Assembly: GCF_014192155.1 (NCBI RefSeq)
Contig: NZ_JACHXO010000002.1
Location: forward strand, 124,001 to 188,000
DNA: 64,000 nt
Reading direction: 5' to 3'
Origin: Roseateles terrae
GTDB lineage: Bacteria > Pseudomonadota > Gammaproteobacteria > Burkholderiales > Burkholderiaceae_C
Part shown: positions 18,456 through 27,378 of the stretch, piece by piece
How the letters are laid out: each line of letters opens with the position of its first letter
Position numbering within the stretch: position 1 is the stretch's first letter
Made by a program: the position numbers and the translations under genes
The notes under the pieces: generated by a model
What the model saw: the letters and a program-made list of their open reading frames with translations, nothing else
Told to the model about the DNA's origin: nothing
Databases searched by the model: none

Positions 18456-19592
18456 ATGACCGACGCCGTCATTCCCCTGCTCGATGTGAGACAGGCGGGC
18501 CGCATTCCCGCCATTCCGTCCCCCCTCCCCGCCACACCTTCGGGCCACAGCCCGCTGGACGCGCGAGGCCGTCCATTGCGGGATCTGCGCATCTCGGTCA
18601 CGGACCGCTGCAATTTCCGTTGCAGCTACTGCATGCCGAAGGAAGTCTTCGACAAGCACTATCAATTCCTGCCGCATCGGGAGCTGCTGAGCTTTGAAGA
18701 GATCACGCGGCTGGCCGGTGTTTTTGCGGGGCTTGGGGTGCAGAAGCTGCGCATCACCGGGGGCGAGCCGCTGCTGCGGCGCAACATTGAATCGCTGATC
18801 GCGCAATTGGCCGCGCTACGCACGCCGCAGGGCGAGCCGCTGGATCTGACCCTGACCACCAACGGGTCGCTGCTCGCCCGCAAGGCGCAGGCCCTGAAGG
18901 ATGCCGGGCTGCAGCGAGTGACGGTGAGCCTGGATGCGCTGGATGACGGCATCTTCCGTCGCATGAACGATGTGGACTTTCCGGTGGCCGATGTGCTGCA
19001 CGGCATCGAGACCGCCCAGGCGGTGGGGCTGGCGCCGGTGAAGGTCAACATGGTGGTCAAGCGCGGAACGAATGACGATCAGATCCTGCCAATGGCGCGG
19101 CATTTCCGGGGCACCGGGGTGACGCTGCGGTTCATTGAATACATGGATGTGGGCATGAGCAACGGCTGGCGAATGGACGAGGTGCTGCCCTCGTCCGAAG
19201 TGCTGGCGCGGCTGCGCAGCGAGGTGGACCTGGTACCGCTGGCGCCCACCGCCGAGGGCGAGACGGCCACGCGCTGGGGCTATGCTGACGGGAGCGGAGA
19301 GATCGGGTTGATCTCGAGCGTGACCCAGGCGTTCTGCGGGGACTGCAATCGGGCGCGCCTGTCGACCGAGGGGCAGCTCTATACCTGTCTGTTTGCGTCG
19401 CAAGGGCACGATCTGCGTGCGCTGATCCGTGGGCAGGGTGACCTGCCGCCGCGCAGTGATGCGGAGATCAGCGCGGCGCTGGCGGCGCTGTGGGGGCGGC
19501 GGTCGGATCGGTATTCCGAGGTGCGGGCGTCCCTGCCGCCGAGCGAGGCGGGCGGCGCGCGCCGCGTGGAAATGCACTACATCGGCGGATGA
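18456..19592 (+). CDS. moaA: GTP 3',8-cyclase MoaA
   Basis: MoaA is a radical-SAM enzyme that starts molybdenum cofactor synthesis from GTP. The 378-residue protein has the first cluster motif [10 protein letters not shown], the radical-SAM segment [13 protein letters not shown], the C-terminal cluster motif [20 protein letters not shown] and the conserved C-terminal Gly-Gly. An N-terminal extension of about 35 residues rich in Pro precedes the domain. ATG 18456 was preferred over the longer frame from 18399. It overlaps mobA by 4 bp, making a cofactor operon that could supply the molybdo-enzyme FdnG encoded at 41.6-44.7 kb. Confidence 0.97.
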   Translation: MTDAVIPLLDVRQAGRIPAIPSPLPATPSGHSPLDARGRPLRDLRISVTDRCNFRCSYCMPKEVFDKHYQFLPHRELLSFEEITRLAGVFAGLGVQKLRITGGEPLLRRNIESLIAQLAALRTPQGEPLDLTLTTNGSLLARKAQALKDAGLQRVTVSLDALDDGIFRRMNDVDFPVADVLHGIETAQAVGLAPVKVNMVVKRGTNDDQILPMARHFRGTGVTLRFIEYMDVGMSNGWRMDEVLPSSEVLARLRSEVDLVPLAPTAEGETATRWGYADGSGEIGLISSVTQAFCGDCNRARLSTEGQLYTCLFASQGHDLRALIRGQGDLPPRSDAEISAALAALWGRRSDRYSEVRASLPPSEAGGARRVEMHYIGG

Positions 19593-20356
19593 TGTCGGCC
19601 GACCGGGTCACGGCACTGATCCTCTGCGGAGGGCGCGGCAGCCGGATGGGCGGGGTGGACAAGCCGCTGGAGGTCTTCCAGGGGCGGCCACTGGTCCAGC
19701 ATGTGCTGGATCGCATGGCGCCGCAGGTGGGTGGGAGGGTGCTGATCAGCGCCAACCGGCATCACGAGGTGTACGCCGCGCTAGGGTATCCGGTGGTGGC
19801 GGATGGGCTGTCCGACTTTCAGGGTCCGCTGGCAGGGATGCTGGCGGGGATGGAGGCTGTCAGCCGTGCAGGGGGGCGTCTGTCCGGTGGTCTGAATGAT
19901 AGTCAGGCAGGCGGTCAGACCGAGGGTCTGGCGTGTGAGCCGGCGGATCATTCGGGGGATCACTGGCTGCTTTGCGTAAGCGGGGACAGTCCGTGGCTGC
20001 CGAAAGACCTGCTGAGCCGATTGATGGCGGCATTGACGCGCCCAGGCACCGGCTCGGGCACGTTCCCTGACGCGCTCCCCGTCACGGCGCAAGCCGCGGC
20101 GTCCCTGGACAGCGCGATGGCCTGGGGCCGCGAGGCACCGGGCACCCCGCTGCGCAGCCAGCCGCTGGCGAGTGTGATCCATACTCGACATCAGGCCTCG
20201 CTGCGGCAAGCCCTGATGGACGGAGAACGCCGGGTGGAAGCCTGGCTGCGCACGTTGCCGCTGGCCGAGGTCGCCTTCGACCGGCCAGAGGATGATCACG
20301 CCTTTGCCAACATCAACGACCGGAGTCAGCTTGAGCGCCCCTACCCCGCCCCGTGA
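19589..20356 (+). CDS. mobA: Molybdenum cofactor guanylyltransferase MobA
   Basis: MobA attaches GMP to molybdopterin to give the guanine dinucleotide cofactor used by formate dehydrogenases. The 255-residue protein has the nucleotide-binding N-terminus [32 protein letters not shown] and [12 protein letters not shown]. It is about 55 residues longer than usual because of Gly/Ser-rich inserts near residues 92-125 and 150-180. Start ATG 19589 overlaps the moaA stop; ATG 19592 is an in-frame alternative. The stop codon lies in the first unit of a 15-bp tandem repeat shared with the next gene. Confidence 0.93.
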   Translation: MMSADRVTALILCGGRGSRMGGVDKPLEVFQGRPLVQHVLDRMAPQVGGRVLISANRHHEVYAALGYPVVADGLSDFQGPLAGMLAGMEAVSRAGGRLSGGLNDSQAGGQTEGLACEPADHSGDHWLLCVSGDSPWLPKDLLSRLMAALTRPGTGSGTFPDALPVTAQAAASLDSAMAWGREAPGTPLRSQPLASVIHTRHQASLRQALMDGERRVEAWLRTLPLAEVAFDRPEDDHAFANINDRSQLERPYPAP

Positions 20357-20933
20357 TGCACCGCCCCGTGATGCACCGCCCCGCGATACCCCGCCCGGGG
20401 ATGCCGCTCCAGGCCTGACGCTGCGATTGCTGACCGAGCACGATTTGCCGGCCTACAAGCAGTTGCGGGACACCATGCTGGCCCGGCATGAGGCCGCGTT
20501 CACGTCGGATGCGGCGACAGAGCTGCTGCGGGAGGCCGCGAGCTATCGGCACCGACTGCATCCGCAGGCGGGTGGACACGCGCTGTTCACGCTGGGCGGC
20601 TGGATCGGCGATGAGCTGGTGGGTGCGTTGACCTGCGAGCATGAAGCTCGTCTGAAGGTGCGGCATGTGGCGCATCTGGTGGGAATGATGGTGCTGGATG
20701 CCCATCAAGGCCGCGGGATCGGGCGGGAGCTGTTGGGACAGGCGCTTGCGTTGCTGCGACGGGAGCCGGTGCTGGAGGTCGTGACCTTGAGCGTGAGCGC
20801 CGGAAATGCACCGGCGATGGCGCTCTATCGGAGCTTTGGATTCAGCCGGTATGGGCATCTGCCCAGGGCGATCCGGTTGAGCGACGGGCGGTATGTGGCG
20901 AAGGACTTGATGAGTCTCGAATTGCGCGGCTGA
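20331..20933 (+). CDS. GNAT-family N-acetyltransferase
   Basis: The 200-residue protein has a complete GNAT domain from about residue 29: LTLRLLTEHDLPAYKQLRD at the start, the acetyl-CoA-binding loop DAHQGRGIGRELLGQA, and the closing NAPAMALYRSFGFSRYG. TTG 20331 was chosen because GGAG lies 5 bp upstream; an ATG at 20292 would overlap mobA by 65 bp without a useful binding site. The first 28 residues are a Pro/Arg/Asp linker made by the tandem repeat at 20346-20405. The overlap with mobA suggests co-translation, but no link to cofactor synthesis is evident. Acceptor substrate unknown. Confidence 0.85.
   Translation: MSAPTPPRDAPPRDAPPRDTPPGDAAPGLTLRLLTEHDLPAYKQLRDTMLARHEAAFTSDAATELLREAASYRHRLHPQAGGHALFTLGGWIGDELVGALTCEHEARLKVRHVAHLVGMMVLDAHQGRGIGRELLGQALALLRREPVLEVVTLSVSAGNAPAMALYRSFGFSRYGHLPRAIRLSDGRYVAKDLMSLELRG
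20346..20405. repeat. 15-bp tandem repeat spanning the mobA stop and the GNAT linker
   Basis: Four head-to-tail units of ccgccccgtgatgca are present: the first two (20346-20360, 20361-20375) are identical, while the third and fourth (20376-20390, 20391-20405) are degenerate. In the GNAT frame each unit encodes a P-P-R-D-A type pentapeptide. In the mobA frame the first unit supplies the TGA stop, and each perfect copy would supply another. Confidence 0.9.
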
Positions 20934-21313
20934 TCGCCTTGCGATGCGCTCGGAGGGCGTGGCGGACGATTGAGACCGAGGACCAAGCACCGAGGCCTGT
21001 GGACCGAGCACTGCGGACGGAATGCGCAGGGCCGGGCACCTTTTGCTCCATGTCATTCCTGTCCGGCTACGCCGGCCATTCCCTTCTTTACTTACGCAAA
21101 AGGCACCCGGCCCTGCCCATTCCTCACGCCAGCCCTGCGACGATGCGCGGTGAGGCGATCAGCATGGCTTTCCCCCATCAAGACCTGCAACCGTCGTACA
21201 CCCTGCCCTGTCCACACGCGCAAATCGCTCTCAGGCCCCTGCAGGACTCACACGCAACTCACTCCAAGGGACTTCAGCCGGACGCAGTGTCCCGACCGTT
21301 CCCCGCCGTTCCA
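20934..21313. other. 380-bp gene-free stretch with a large inverted repeat
   Basis: No convincing coding sequence was found between the GNAT gene and the YceI-like gene that faces it. The main content is the imperfect inverted repeat at 21026-21116, described separately. The rest is unremarkable GC-rich DNA. Confidence 0.6.
21026..21116. repeat. Inverted repeat with 21-nt arms and nested small hairpin
   Basis: The left arm 21026-21046 (gcagggccgggcaccttttg plus c) pairs with the right arm 21096-21116 at 19 of 21 positions; the two mismatches are adjacent. The 49-nt loop contains a second perfect hairpin, ccggc-tac-gccgg, at 21063-21075. There is no T-run right after either arm, so it does not look like a simple intrinsic terminator. 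It lies between convergent genes, a typical place for dispersed palindromic elements. Confidence 0.75.
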
Positions 21314-22129
21314 CTACGCGGATGTCCGAGGTTGGCACGCTGTCGCCGGCCGCGCACTCAGATCGACTTCAATCGTCAGCGGATCCTGAATCGCCAGAAG
21401 TCCACCCAGTACCGTGAACGGCTGAATGCCAAAGTCCGTCTGACGCAGCACCAGCCGCCCGCGGGCCTTCAGCGGGCCCTCCCCCTCAGGTCTCACCGCC
21501 TCCACCGGCATGTCCAGCGTGCGCGTCTCGCCGTGAAGGGTCACGTCCAGCCGCAGCACCAGGCGCGGCCAGCCCCCCTCCACCGTACGCGTCACTGCGG
21601 TCACCACCGGGAACTGCTCGGCGTCCAGCCCCTTCAGCATGTTGGCCCGAGTGCCAGCAATGTCCGCCTCGGACAAGATCTTGGCAAAGTCACTTCCCAT
21701 CGCCGTGCGCCACGCCGGAGCGTCCAGCACCAGCTGGTCCAGCCGAAAACTGAGTTCGGCGCCGGCCGTGGCCAATCCGTCGCGTGGCAGATACACCTGT
21801 CCCACCGCATGCTGCTCTGCAGCAATGACATGGTTGTGGCCCAGCGACGCAAGTCTTCCACCCCGGTAGACGAGGATGCGCAGCGTGCTTCGCGCCGGGT
21901 CGAATGCATAGAGACGGCCCTCGCCCGCTTGCTGCAATCGAAGCCAGTCGCCACAGGAAGCGAGGGACGCAGAGCCGGAGTCGGAACCAGCGGTCGCGGC
22001 CGTTTTCCCGGCGGTATCGGGCACCGTGGACGTGCAGGCCGCCTGACTCGCCAGAAGGCCGATAAACACGAGGCGGCTCGCCCAACGAAAAGCCGTTCGG
22101 GGACCTCTGTCACGCAAGTGGCACCGCAT
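21314..22129 (-). CDS. YceI-like lipoprotein
   Basis: From ATG 22129 the protein has 271 residues, with a basic N-terminus, a hydrophobic stretch (WASRLVFIGLLASQAAC) ending at a Cys that could be lipidated, a Thr/Ser/Gly spacer, and then a beta-rich domain. The segment RILVYRGGRLASLGHNHVIA and the later TDFGIQPFTVLGGLLAIQD resemble YceI-type lipocalin-like barrels, which bind polyisoprenoid or amphiphilic ligands in the periplasm. The open frame extends to 22411 but would run into the divergent gene at 22222; ATG 22159 is another possible start. Role unknown. Confidence 0.75.
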   Translation of the reverse strand: MRCHLRDRGPRTAFRWASRLVFIGLLASQAACTSTVPDTAGKTAATAGSDSGSASLASCGDWLRLQQAGEGRLYAFDPARSTLRILVYRGGRLASLGHNHVIAAEQHAVGQVYLPRDGLATAGAELSFRLDQLVLDAPAWRTAMGSDFAKILSEADIAGTRANMLKGLDAEQFPVVTAVTRTVEGGWPRLVLRLDVTLHGETRTLDMPVEAVRPEGEGPLKARGRLVLRQTDFGIQPFTVLGGLLAIQDPLTIEVDLSARPATACQPRTSA

Positions 22130-22221
22130 AGGGATAACCGAGAGTTCGAATTTCTGCATTTTGATCGCCATTCCGGCCGGACTCGCACTAGCATTGTTCA
22201 AACGCAATCTGGAGACACGCC

Positions 22222-22752
22222 ATGGCTCGTCAAGCCACTGATCTGATGGCCCAGTACGCGGCCTATCACCGCGACCGCCGCAATATCGCCACCCACTTCG
22301 TCGGCATTCCGCTGATCGTGTTTGCGGTGGGCGTGCTGCTGGCCCGGGGCGAGTTTCATGTCGGCGACTACACCGTGACCCTGGGCTGGCTGGCCTGGGC
22401 CGCCGCGACACTGTGGTACCTCACCCGCGGCAATCTGGTGCTGGGCCTGGCCACCGCGCTGGTCAATGCCATCCTGATGGCGCTGGCCCATCCGCTGGCC
22501 GCCGGCACCACGGCGAGCTGGCTGGGCTGGGGACTGGGCAGCTTCATCGTCGGCTGGGTGATCCAGTTCGTCGGCCACTATTACGAAGGCCGCAAGCCGG
22601 CGTTCGTCGACGATCTGATCGGGCTGCTGGTCGGGCCGATGTTCGTGGTCGGCGAGGCGCTGTTCGCGCTGGGATGGGGTCGGGAATTGCTCGCAGAGAT
22701 CGAGCGCCGGGCCGGTCCCACGCATCTGCGCGATCTGACTCATCCGGCTTGA
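22222..22752 (+). CDS. Mpo1/DUF962-family membrane protein
   Basis: The 176-residue integral membrane protein begins MARQATDLMAQYAAYHRDRR and has the family pattern NIATHFVGIPLIVFAVGVLL, followed by further hydrophobic helices and SFIVGWVIQFVGHYYEGRKP. The conserved His residues near residues 25 and 118 match the YGL010w/Mpo1 family. Yeast Mpo1 is an iron-dependent dioxygenase acting on 2-hydroxy fatty acids; whether the bacterial members do the same is not established. It is followed after 66 bp by the CBS-domain gene. Confidence 0.88.
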   Translation: MARQATDLMAQYAAYHRDRRNIATHFVGIPLIVFAVGVLLARGEFHVGDYTVTLGWLAWAAATLWYLTRGNLVLGLATALVNAILMALAHPLAAGTTASWLGWGLGSFIVGWVIQFVGHYYEGRKPAFVDDLIGLLVGPMFVVGEALFALGWGRELLAEIERRAGPTHLRDLTHPA

Positions 22753-22818
22753 ATTTCATGCGCTCGCCGTCGATCCGGACGGCGTGACGCCTCATTCGTC
22801 GACAGGTCAGGAGGATCC

Positions 22819-23247
22819 ATGAAACCGGTGTCCGAACTGCTGAAGAACCGCGGCCCCAGCGTCTGGCGCATCACGCCCGATGCCACCGTGTTTGACGCGC
22901 TGCACCTGCTCGCCGAGCACGATGTGGGCGCCCTGCTGGTGATGCAGGAGGACCGCCTGCTCGGCATCTTTTCCGAACGCGACTACACCCGCAAGATCGC
23001 CCTGCAAGGCCGCGACTCGCGCCACACCACGGTCAGCGAGGTGATGACGCCCAACGTGCTGGTGGTCAAACCCACCACCGAGATGCGGGACTGCATGAGC
23101 CTGATGAGCCAACGCAAGATCCGGCACCTGCCGGTGATGGAAGGCGACAAGGTCATCGGCATGTTGTCCATCCGCGATCTGATGAACGACATCATCGCGG
23201 ACGATGAGATGACCATTGCCCAATTGCAGAGCTACATCTACGGCTGA
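22819..23247 (+). CDS. CBS-domain protein
   Basis: The 142-residue protein consists of two CBS motifs forming one Bateman module: residues about 10-65 (TPDATVFDALHLLAEHDVGA, LLGIFSERDYTRK) and about 75-135 (VKPTTEMRDCMSLMSQRKIR, VIGMLSIRDLMND). Such stand-alone modules usually bind adenosine nucleotides and modulate a partner. AGGAGG precedes the start. Its stop and the stop of the converging lipoprotein gene form the two arms of a small perfect hairpin (ctgag-cgc-ctcag, 23244-23256). Confidence 0.92.
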   Translation: MKPVSELLKNRGPSVWRITPDATVFDALHLLAEHDVGALLVMQEDRLLGIFSERDYTRKIALQGRDSRHTTVSEVMTPNVLVVKPTTEMRDCMSLMSQRKIRHLPVMEGDKVIGMLSIRDLMNDIIADDEMTIAQLQSYIYG

Positions 23248-23252
23248 GCGCC

Positions 23253-26200
23253 TCAGGGCTTGAAGGACGTCACCAGCACCGCGTCACCGGTCGTGATGGC
23301 CAGCTGCCGGTCCGACAACACCGCCACCGACTGCGGACTGGCAATCCAGGTGTTGTAGCCGTAGATGGGGCCCAGGTTGGTGCGGCGCCCGTAGGGGTAG
23401 TTGTTGCTTTGCATGAGCTCCTCCACCCAGCCGTCCGGACGCAGACGCATCACCCCCACCGACGTGGCGATGTAGAGATCGCCATTGACCGTGTCCAGCG
23501 ACAGCCCCATCGGCTGCGGGGTGCAGTTGGTCCCCAGCGGTCCGTCAATGCTGCAGCTGGCCCCCCGCCGTCCAGCCACCGTGGACACCTCCCCCTCCGG
23601 CGTGATCTTGCGCACCACGTTGTTGCCGTAGTCGGCCACGTACAGGGTGCCGTCCGCGGCTGCGGCCAGATGCGTGGGGAAGTTGAAGTTGGCCTGACTG
23701 GCCGCCCCGTTGCGCAGGTCCGCCGTCCGGGGCACACCCGCCACAAGCGACACGACACCCGCCGGCGAGATCTTGCGGATGGTGTGGGTCAGGTCGCTCA
23801 CATACACATTGCCGGCAGCATCCACCGCCACGCCGAGCGGCGAATAGAACAGCGCCTGCTGGGCGGGCCCGTTGGCGTATCCGCTGCTGCCAGGCTGGCC
23901 CGCCAGGATGGATTGGGTGCCATCCGGCGCCACCTTGCGGATCACGTTCATGAAGGCATCCGCCACATAAACGTTCTCCTGGGCATCCACGGCCACCTCG
24001 CCGAGCATGGGCACGCCCTGATAGAACGGCGTGGAGCCGTAGACCTGCACACCGTTGGACGAGAAGACGGCCAGTGTGGTGACGGTGCCGTCGCGCAGGA
24101 CCTTGCGCAGCGCGTGGTTGTTGCTGTCTGCGACATACAAGGCGCCGCTCGGACCCTCCGCCACCCCCTGCGTCTCCCAGAAGACCGCCGCATTGCCGCG
24201 CCCGTCCACCCGGGCACGTGTGGGCGGAATCCCCGCCAGCAAGGTCAGTGAGCCGTTGGGCTGCACCTTGTAGACCGCATCGGTGCCGGCACGGCTCACC
24301 ACCAGCGTGCCATTGGGCGCCACCGCGATGCCGCTCAGGCTGTTGTCGGCAGCGACCGGGAGCGTCGTGACCGCGCCCGCCGCTGTGACCTGACGAATCG
24401 CACCGTTCTCCTGCAAGACATACATCGTCCCGTCCGAAGCGACCGACATGTCCTTGATGGGACCAAACGCGGCGGACGTTCCTTGGCCGTCAAAGCCGGT
24501 GCTCCACGTCTGTTGGCCTGCGAGCGTCGTCACCTCGCCGGTCGAAGTCACCTTGCGGATACGCAGGTAGTCGGCTACGTACAGCTGGCCCGAATTGTCG
24601 AACCCGATGCCACGGATGCTGTCGAACGTGGCATTGGCACCGGTGCCGTCCAGACCGCCGCTGGTATTGAGCACGCCAGCCAGATACGTGACGCGGCCAT
24701 CGGTTTCCAGGCGGCGCAGCACCCCGGAGCCCGCCATCACCAGCGCGCCGTCGGGCGCGCGAGCCATCTGCGTGATCGACACCTCCGACCCGACAGGGTA
24801 GGCGATGCTGTTCTGATCAATGGAGGGAGCGCCTGGATAGAGACGCACCAGACCTCCGCAGGACGAGTAGACGTCAATATTGCCGTCGCCGTAAGGTGCC
24901 AGCGCCATCTGCCGGCTGTACCCGGCGCTGCAGTAGCTGGGCATCTTCACCGTACTGACGTTTCCGTCCACCGACAGCTTGCGCAGTGCGGCGTTGGCGT
25001 AGTCGTTGATGAAGAGGTTCGAGGAAGCGTCGAAAGCGAGGGCCTGTGGCTGCATGAACCTGGCCTGCAGCGCCGGCCCGTCCACCTGCGTGCCCACCAC
25101 GCCCTGCCCTGCCAGCAAGGTGATTTCCTGCCGTGGGCCCACCACCACCGTGCCGGTGGCCGTGGCCGACAGTCCGTAATCGTTCGTCGCCGTCAGCGTC
25201 AGCGTGTACACCCCGGCGGCGCGGTAGGTGTGATTGATCCAGGTGTTGTACTCGGAACTCTCCGTCTGACCATCACCGAAATCCCACTGGTACTTGTTGC
25301 CGTGGTTGCCATCTCCGACCGCCACCTTGACCGAGAACTGCTGCGTGGCCCAGCGTTCCAGCGTGCTGGTGGTGGCCGCTGGCATTTGCAGCGCCAGGCC
25401 GGACGGTGGGACCGGATCCAGCACGGTCACGGCGAGACTGGCGGAGGCGATTGCACCGGTCGCATTGGTGCGCTCGAAGCGGACCTCGTACGTACCGGCC
25501 TTGGGCAGGGAGAAGCCGGTGGAGGTGTAGCCGGCATCCTTGCCGTTCACAAACAGGTGCAGGCTTTCAAATGTGCGCAGGTCGGGACCGACCTTGATCG
25601 TCACGTAGTTGCCGGGGTAGATATTGCCGGCGGGAATGCTGACGCTCAGTGCCGGGGCGTCGGTGTCGACATTCACGGTCGCGGTGGCCGTCCGCTTGAC
25701 GCCATTGCTGTAGGTGGCCACCAGGGTGAGGACGTACTGGCCTTTGTTGAAGTAGGCCAAGGCCGGCGCTTTGCCTTGTGCCGTGCGGCCGTCCCCCAGA
25801 TCCCAGTCCAGCGCCACCACCGTGCTGTTGTCGACGTTGATCTGCGGCGCCAGCGGCTGGCCCACGGACAGGCTGGGCGGTACCCACAAGGTCAGGCCAG
25901 AACGATCCTCCACGTTGATGGTGGTGGTGGCGCGTGCGGTGTTGCCCGTGGCGTCCTTGACCACCACCAAGACCTGCTGCGAGCCCGTGATGGTGAAGAC
26001 GTGGCTGATGGTGCCCTCGGCACGCTCGGTTTCCGTCCCATCGACAAAGGTCCAACGATAGCTGTAGGGCCCCCGCCCGCCGTAAGCTGTGGCGGTGAAG
26101 GTGGCCGGCTCACCGATGAGTGTTGCCTTGCCGCTGGCCTCGGAAATCACCACCCCGAGGCGCGCCTGCGTGCCGCCCGGCCCCGCATCGGGTCCTGCAC

Positions 26201-26303
26201 CGCCGCCACCCCCACCCCCGCAGGCGCTCAGCAGCACCAGCATGATCCCTGCCACGCAGCGCGCAGCCCATCCGGACGCACGAGCGCCTGTTGCCATCAG
26301 CAT
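23253..26303 (-). CDS. Large lipoprotein with PKD-like domains and an NHL-repeat propeller
   Basis: The 1016-residue protein has a lipoprotein signal ending LLSAC at about residue 28, followed by a poly-Gly run. Residues about 45-215 hold two Ig/PKD-like domains (VFTITGSQQVLVVVKDATGN; DWDLGDGRTAQGK), residues about 300-390 a classical PKD domain (YQWDFGDGQTESSEYN), and residues about 395-1005 many NHL-type blades recurring as LYVADYGNNVVRKITPEGEV and VYVADAFMNVIRKVAPDGT. It would sit on the outer membrane or outside the cell. NHL propellers mediate binding; no catalytic residues were recognised. It appears monocistronic, with an operator-like palindrome upstream. Confidence 0.88.
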   Translation of the reverse strand: MLMATGARASGWAARCVAGIMLVLLSACGGGGGGGAGPDAGPGGTQARLGVVISEASGKATLIGEPATFTATAYGGRGPYSYRWTFVDGTETERAEGTISHVFTITGSQQVLVVVKDATGNTARATTTINVEDRSGLTLWVPPSLSVGQPLAPQINVDNSTVVALDWDLGDGRTAQGKAPALAYFNKGQYVLTLVATYSNGVKRTATATVNVDTDAPALSVSIPAGNIYPGNYVTIKVGPDLRTFESLHLFVNGKDAGYTSTGFSLPKAGTYEVRFERTNATGAIASASLAVTVLDPVPPSGLALQMPAATTSTLERWATQQFSVKVAVGDGNHGNKYQWDFGDGQTESSEYNTWINHTYRAAGVYTLTLTATNDYGLSATATGTVVVGPRQEITLLAGQGVVGTQVDGPALQARFMQPQALAFDASSNLFINDYANAALRKLSVDGNVSTVKMPSYCSAGYSRQMALAPYGDGNIDVYSSCGGLVRLYPGAPSIDQNSIAYPVGSEVSITQMARAPDGALVMAGSGVLRRLETDGRVTYLAGVLNTSGGLDGTGANATFDSIRGIGFDNSGQLYVADYLRIRKVTSTGEVTTLAGQQTWSTGFDGQGTSAAFGPIKDMSVASDGTMYVLQENGAIRQVTAAGAVTTLPVAADNSLSGIAVAPNGTLVVSRAGTDAVYKVQPNGSLTLLAGIPPTRARVDGRGNAAVFWETQGVAEGPSGALYVADSNNHALRKVLRDGTVTTLAVFSSNGVQVYGSTPFYQGVPMLGEVAVDAQENVYVADAFMNVIRKVAPDGTQSILAGQPGSSGYANGPAQQALFYSPLGVAVDAAGNVYVSDLTHTIRKISPAGVVSLVAGVPRTADLRNGAASQANFNFPTHLAAAADGTLYVADYGNNVVRKITPEGEVSTVAGRRGASCSIDGPLGTNCTPQPMGLSLDTVNGDLYIATSVGVMRLRPDGWVEELMQSNNYPYGRRTNLGPIYGYNTWIASPQSVAVLSDRQLAITTGDAVLVTSFKP

Positions 26304-26364
26304 CGATTCCTCTCCCTCGCCGGCTCGTGTGGCCGCGCCGCATTGCGACGTTTTGTTGTCTAAA

Positions 26365-26382
26365 TGTGTCTACAACGACACA
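26365..26382. promoter_or_regulatory. Palindrome upstream of the NHL lipoprotein gene
   Basis: The sequence tgtgtc-tacaac-gacaca is a perfect 6-bp inverted repeat with a 6-bp centre, in an AT-rich patch 62 bp before the start codon. An overlapping second repeat, gttgt...acaac, extends to the left. The location suits a regulator binding site, but no candidate regulator is adjacent. Confidence 0.4.
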
Positions 26383-26467
26383 AAGCGCGCGATTCTGCCG
26401 GAGCGCTGGGAGAGCCCGCCTCGTTCTTAAGGGGGAGACCCCTCGATTGCGGGGCCGATGAACCATT

Positions 26468-26493
26468 GCGGGGCCGACGTCCATCGGCCCCGC
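26468..26493. terminator. Strong 10-bp hairpin between two minus-strand genes
   Basis: The arms gcggggccga and tcggccccgc are perfectly complementary around a 6-nt loop. The hairpin lies just past the stop of the SDR gene (26507), so it could end that transcript, although no T-run follows. A copy of the left arm, attgcggggccga, occurs 19 bp earlier, so it might also be part of a small repeat. Confidence 0.4.
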
Positions 26494-26506
26494 CAAGCGA
26501 GTGAAC

Positions 26507-27259
26507 TCAGGCGGCGAACCCACCATCAATCAGCAGATCCGCGCCGGTGACAAAGGCCGCTTCAGCACTGGCCAGATAAGCCACCATGCCGGCGATCTCA
26601 TCGACCTTTGCATGGCGACGCAGGGCCATCAGGTCGTGCAGCGCAGCGCCGAACTCGCCGGCTTCCGGATTCATCTCCGTGTCCACCGGACCGGGAGCCA
26701 CGTTATTGACCGTGATGCCGCGCGGGCCGAGGTCGCGGGCCATGCCCTTGACCAGGCCGACGAGGGCCGACTTGCTCATGGCATAGGCAGCGCCGCCCAC
26801 AAACGGCATGCGCTGCGCATTGGTGCTGCCGATGTTGATGATGCGCCCGCCCTCCTTCATATGCCGTGCCGCCGCTTGCGAGGCCACAAATACCGAGCGC
26901 ACGTTGACGGTCAGCGTGCGGTCGAAGTCCTCCAGCGAGAAGTTTTCGAAGGGGCCGGTATGCAGCACACCGGCGCTGTTCACCAGAATGTCCAGCCGGC
27001 CCAGACGCTCGGCCACCTGGTCAATGGCGGCGGTGAGCGCGGCGGCGTCGGTGGCGTCCGCCTTGACGGCGATGGCCTGGCCGCCGGCGGCCACAATTTC
27101 TTCCACCAGCGCCTGCGCGGCGCTCGCGGAGGCGGCATAACCGATGGCGACGGCAGCGCCGTCGCGGGCCAGCCGGCGGGCGGTCGCCGCGCCGATGCCG
27201 CGGGAACCGCCGTGGATGAAGGCCACCTGGCCGCGAAGAGGGGTATGGGAGGTGCTCAT
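26507..27259 (-). CDS. Short-chain dehydrogenase/reductase
   Basis: The 250-residue protein has the classical SDR features: the cofactor loop GGSRGIGAATARRLA near residues 17-31, NVRSVFVASQA, the catalytic Ser in INIGSTNAQ, and Tyr/Lys in AAYAMSKSALVGL about residues 153-165. NNVAPGPVDTEMNPE follows. It is an NAD(P)-dependent oxidoreductase of the 3-oxoacyl-ACP-reductase-like subgroup; the substrate is unknown. It is divergent from a LysR gene 119 bp away, which probably controls it. Confidence 0.92.
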   Translation of the reverse strand: MSTSHTPLRGQVAFIHGGSRGIGAATARRLARDGAAVAIGYAASASAAQALVEEIVAAGGQAIAVKADATDAAALTAAIDQVAERLGRLDILVNSAGVLHTGPFENFSLEDFDRTLTVNVRSVFVASQAAARHMKEGGRIINIGSTNAQRMPFVGGAAYAMSKSALVGLVKGMARDLGPRGITVNNVAPGPVDTEMNPEAGEFGAALHDLMALRRHAKVDEIAGMVAYLASAEAAFVTGADLLIDGGFAA

Positions 27260-27378
27260 GATGGGTCTCTTTCAGAGGGTTGAAGTGAAGCAGTGATCAC
27301 AGTGTGGGCGCCGCCACCTGATTGCGGTAGTCACGAATCCTGTCGATCACTTTCAACCAGTCGGATAAGCTGTGCTCC

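Noticed and set aside
24483-26363. 626-codon open frame on the plus strand
   Set aside because: It is antisense to the PKD/NHL lipoprotein. The minus-strand reading has a lipoprotein signal and regular repeats.
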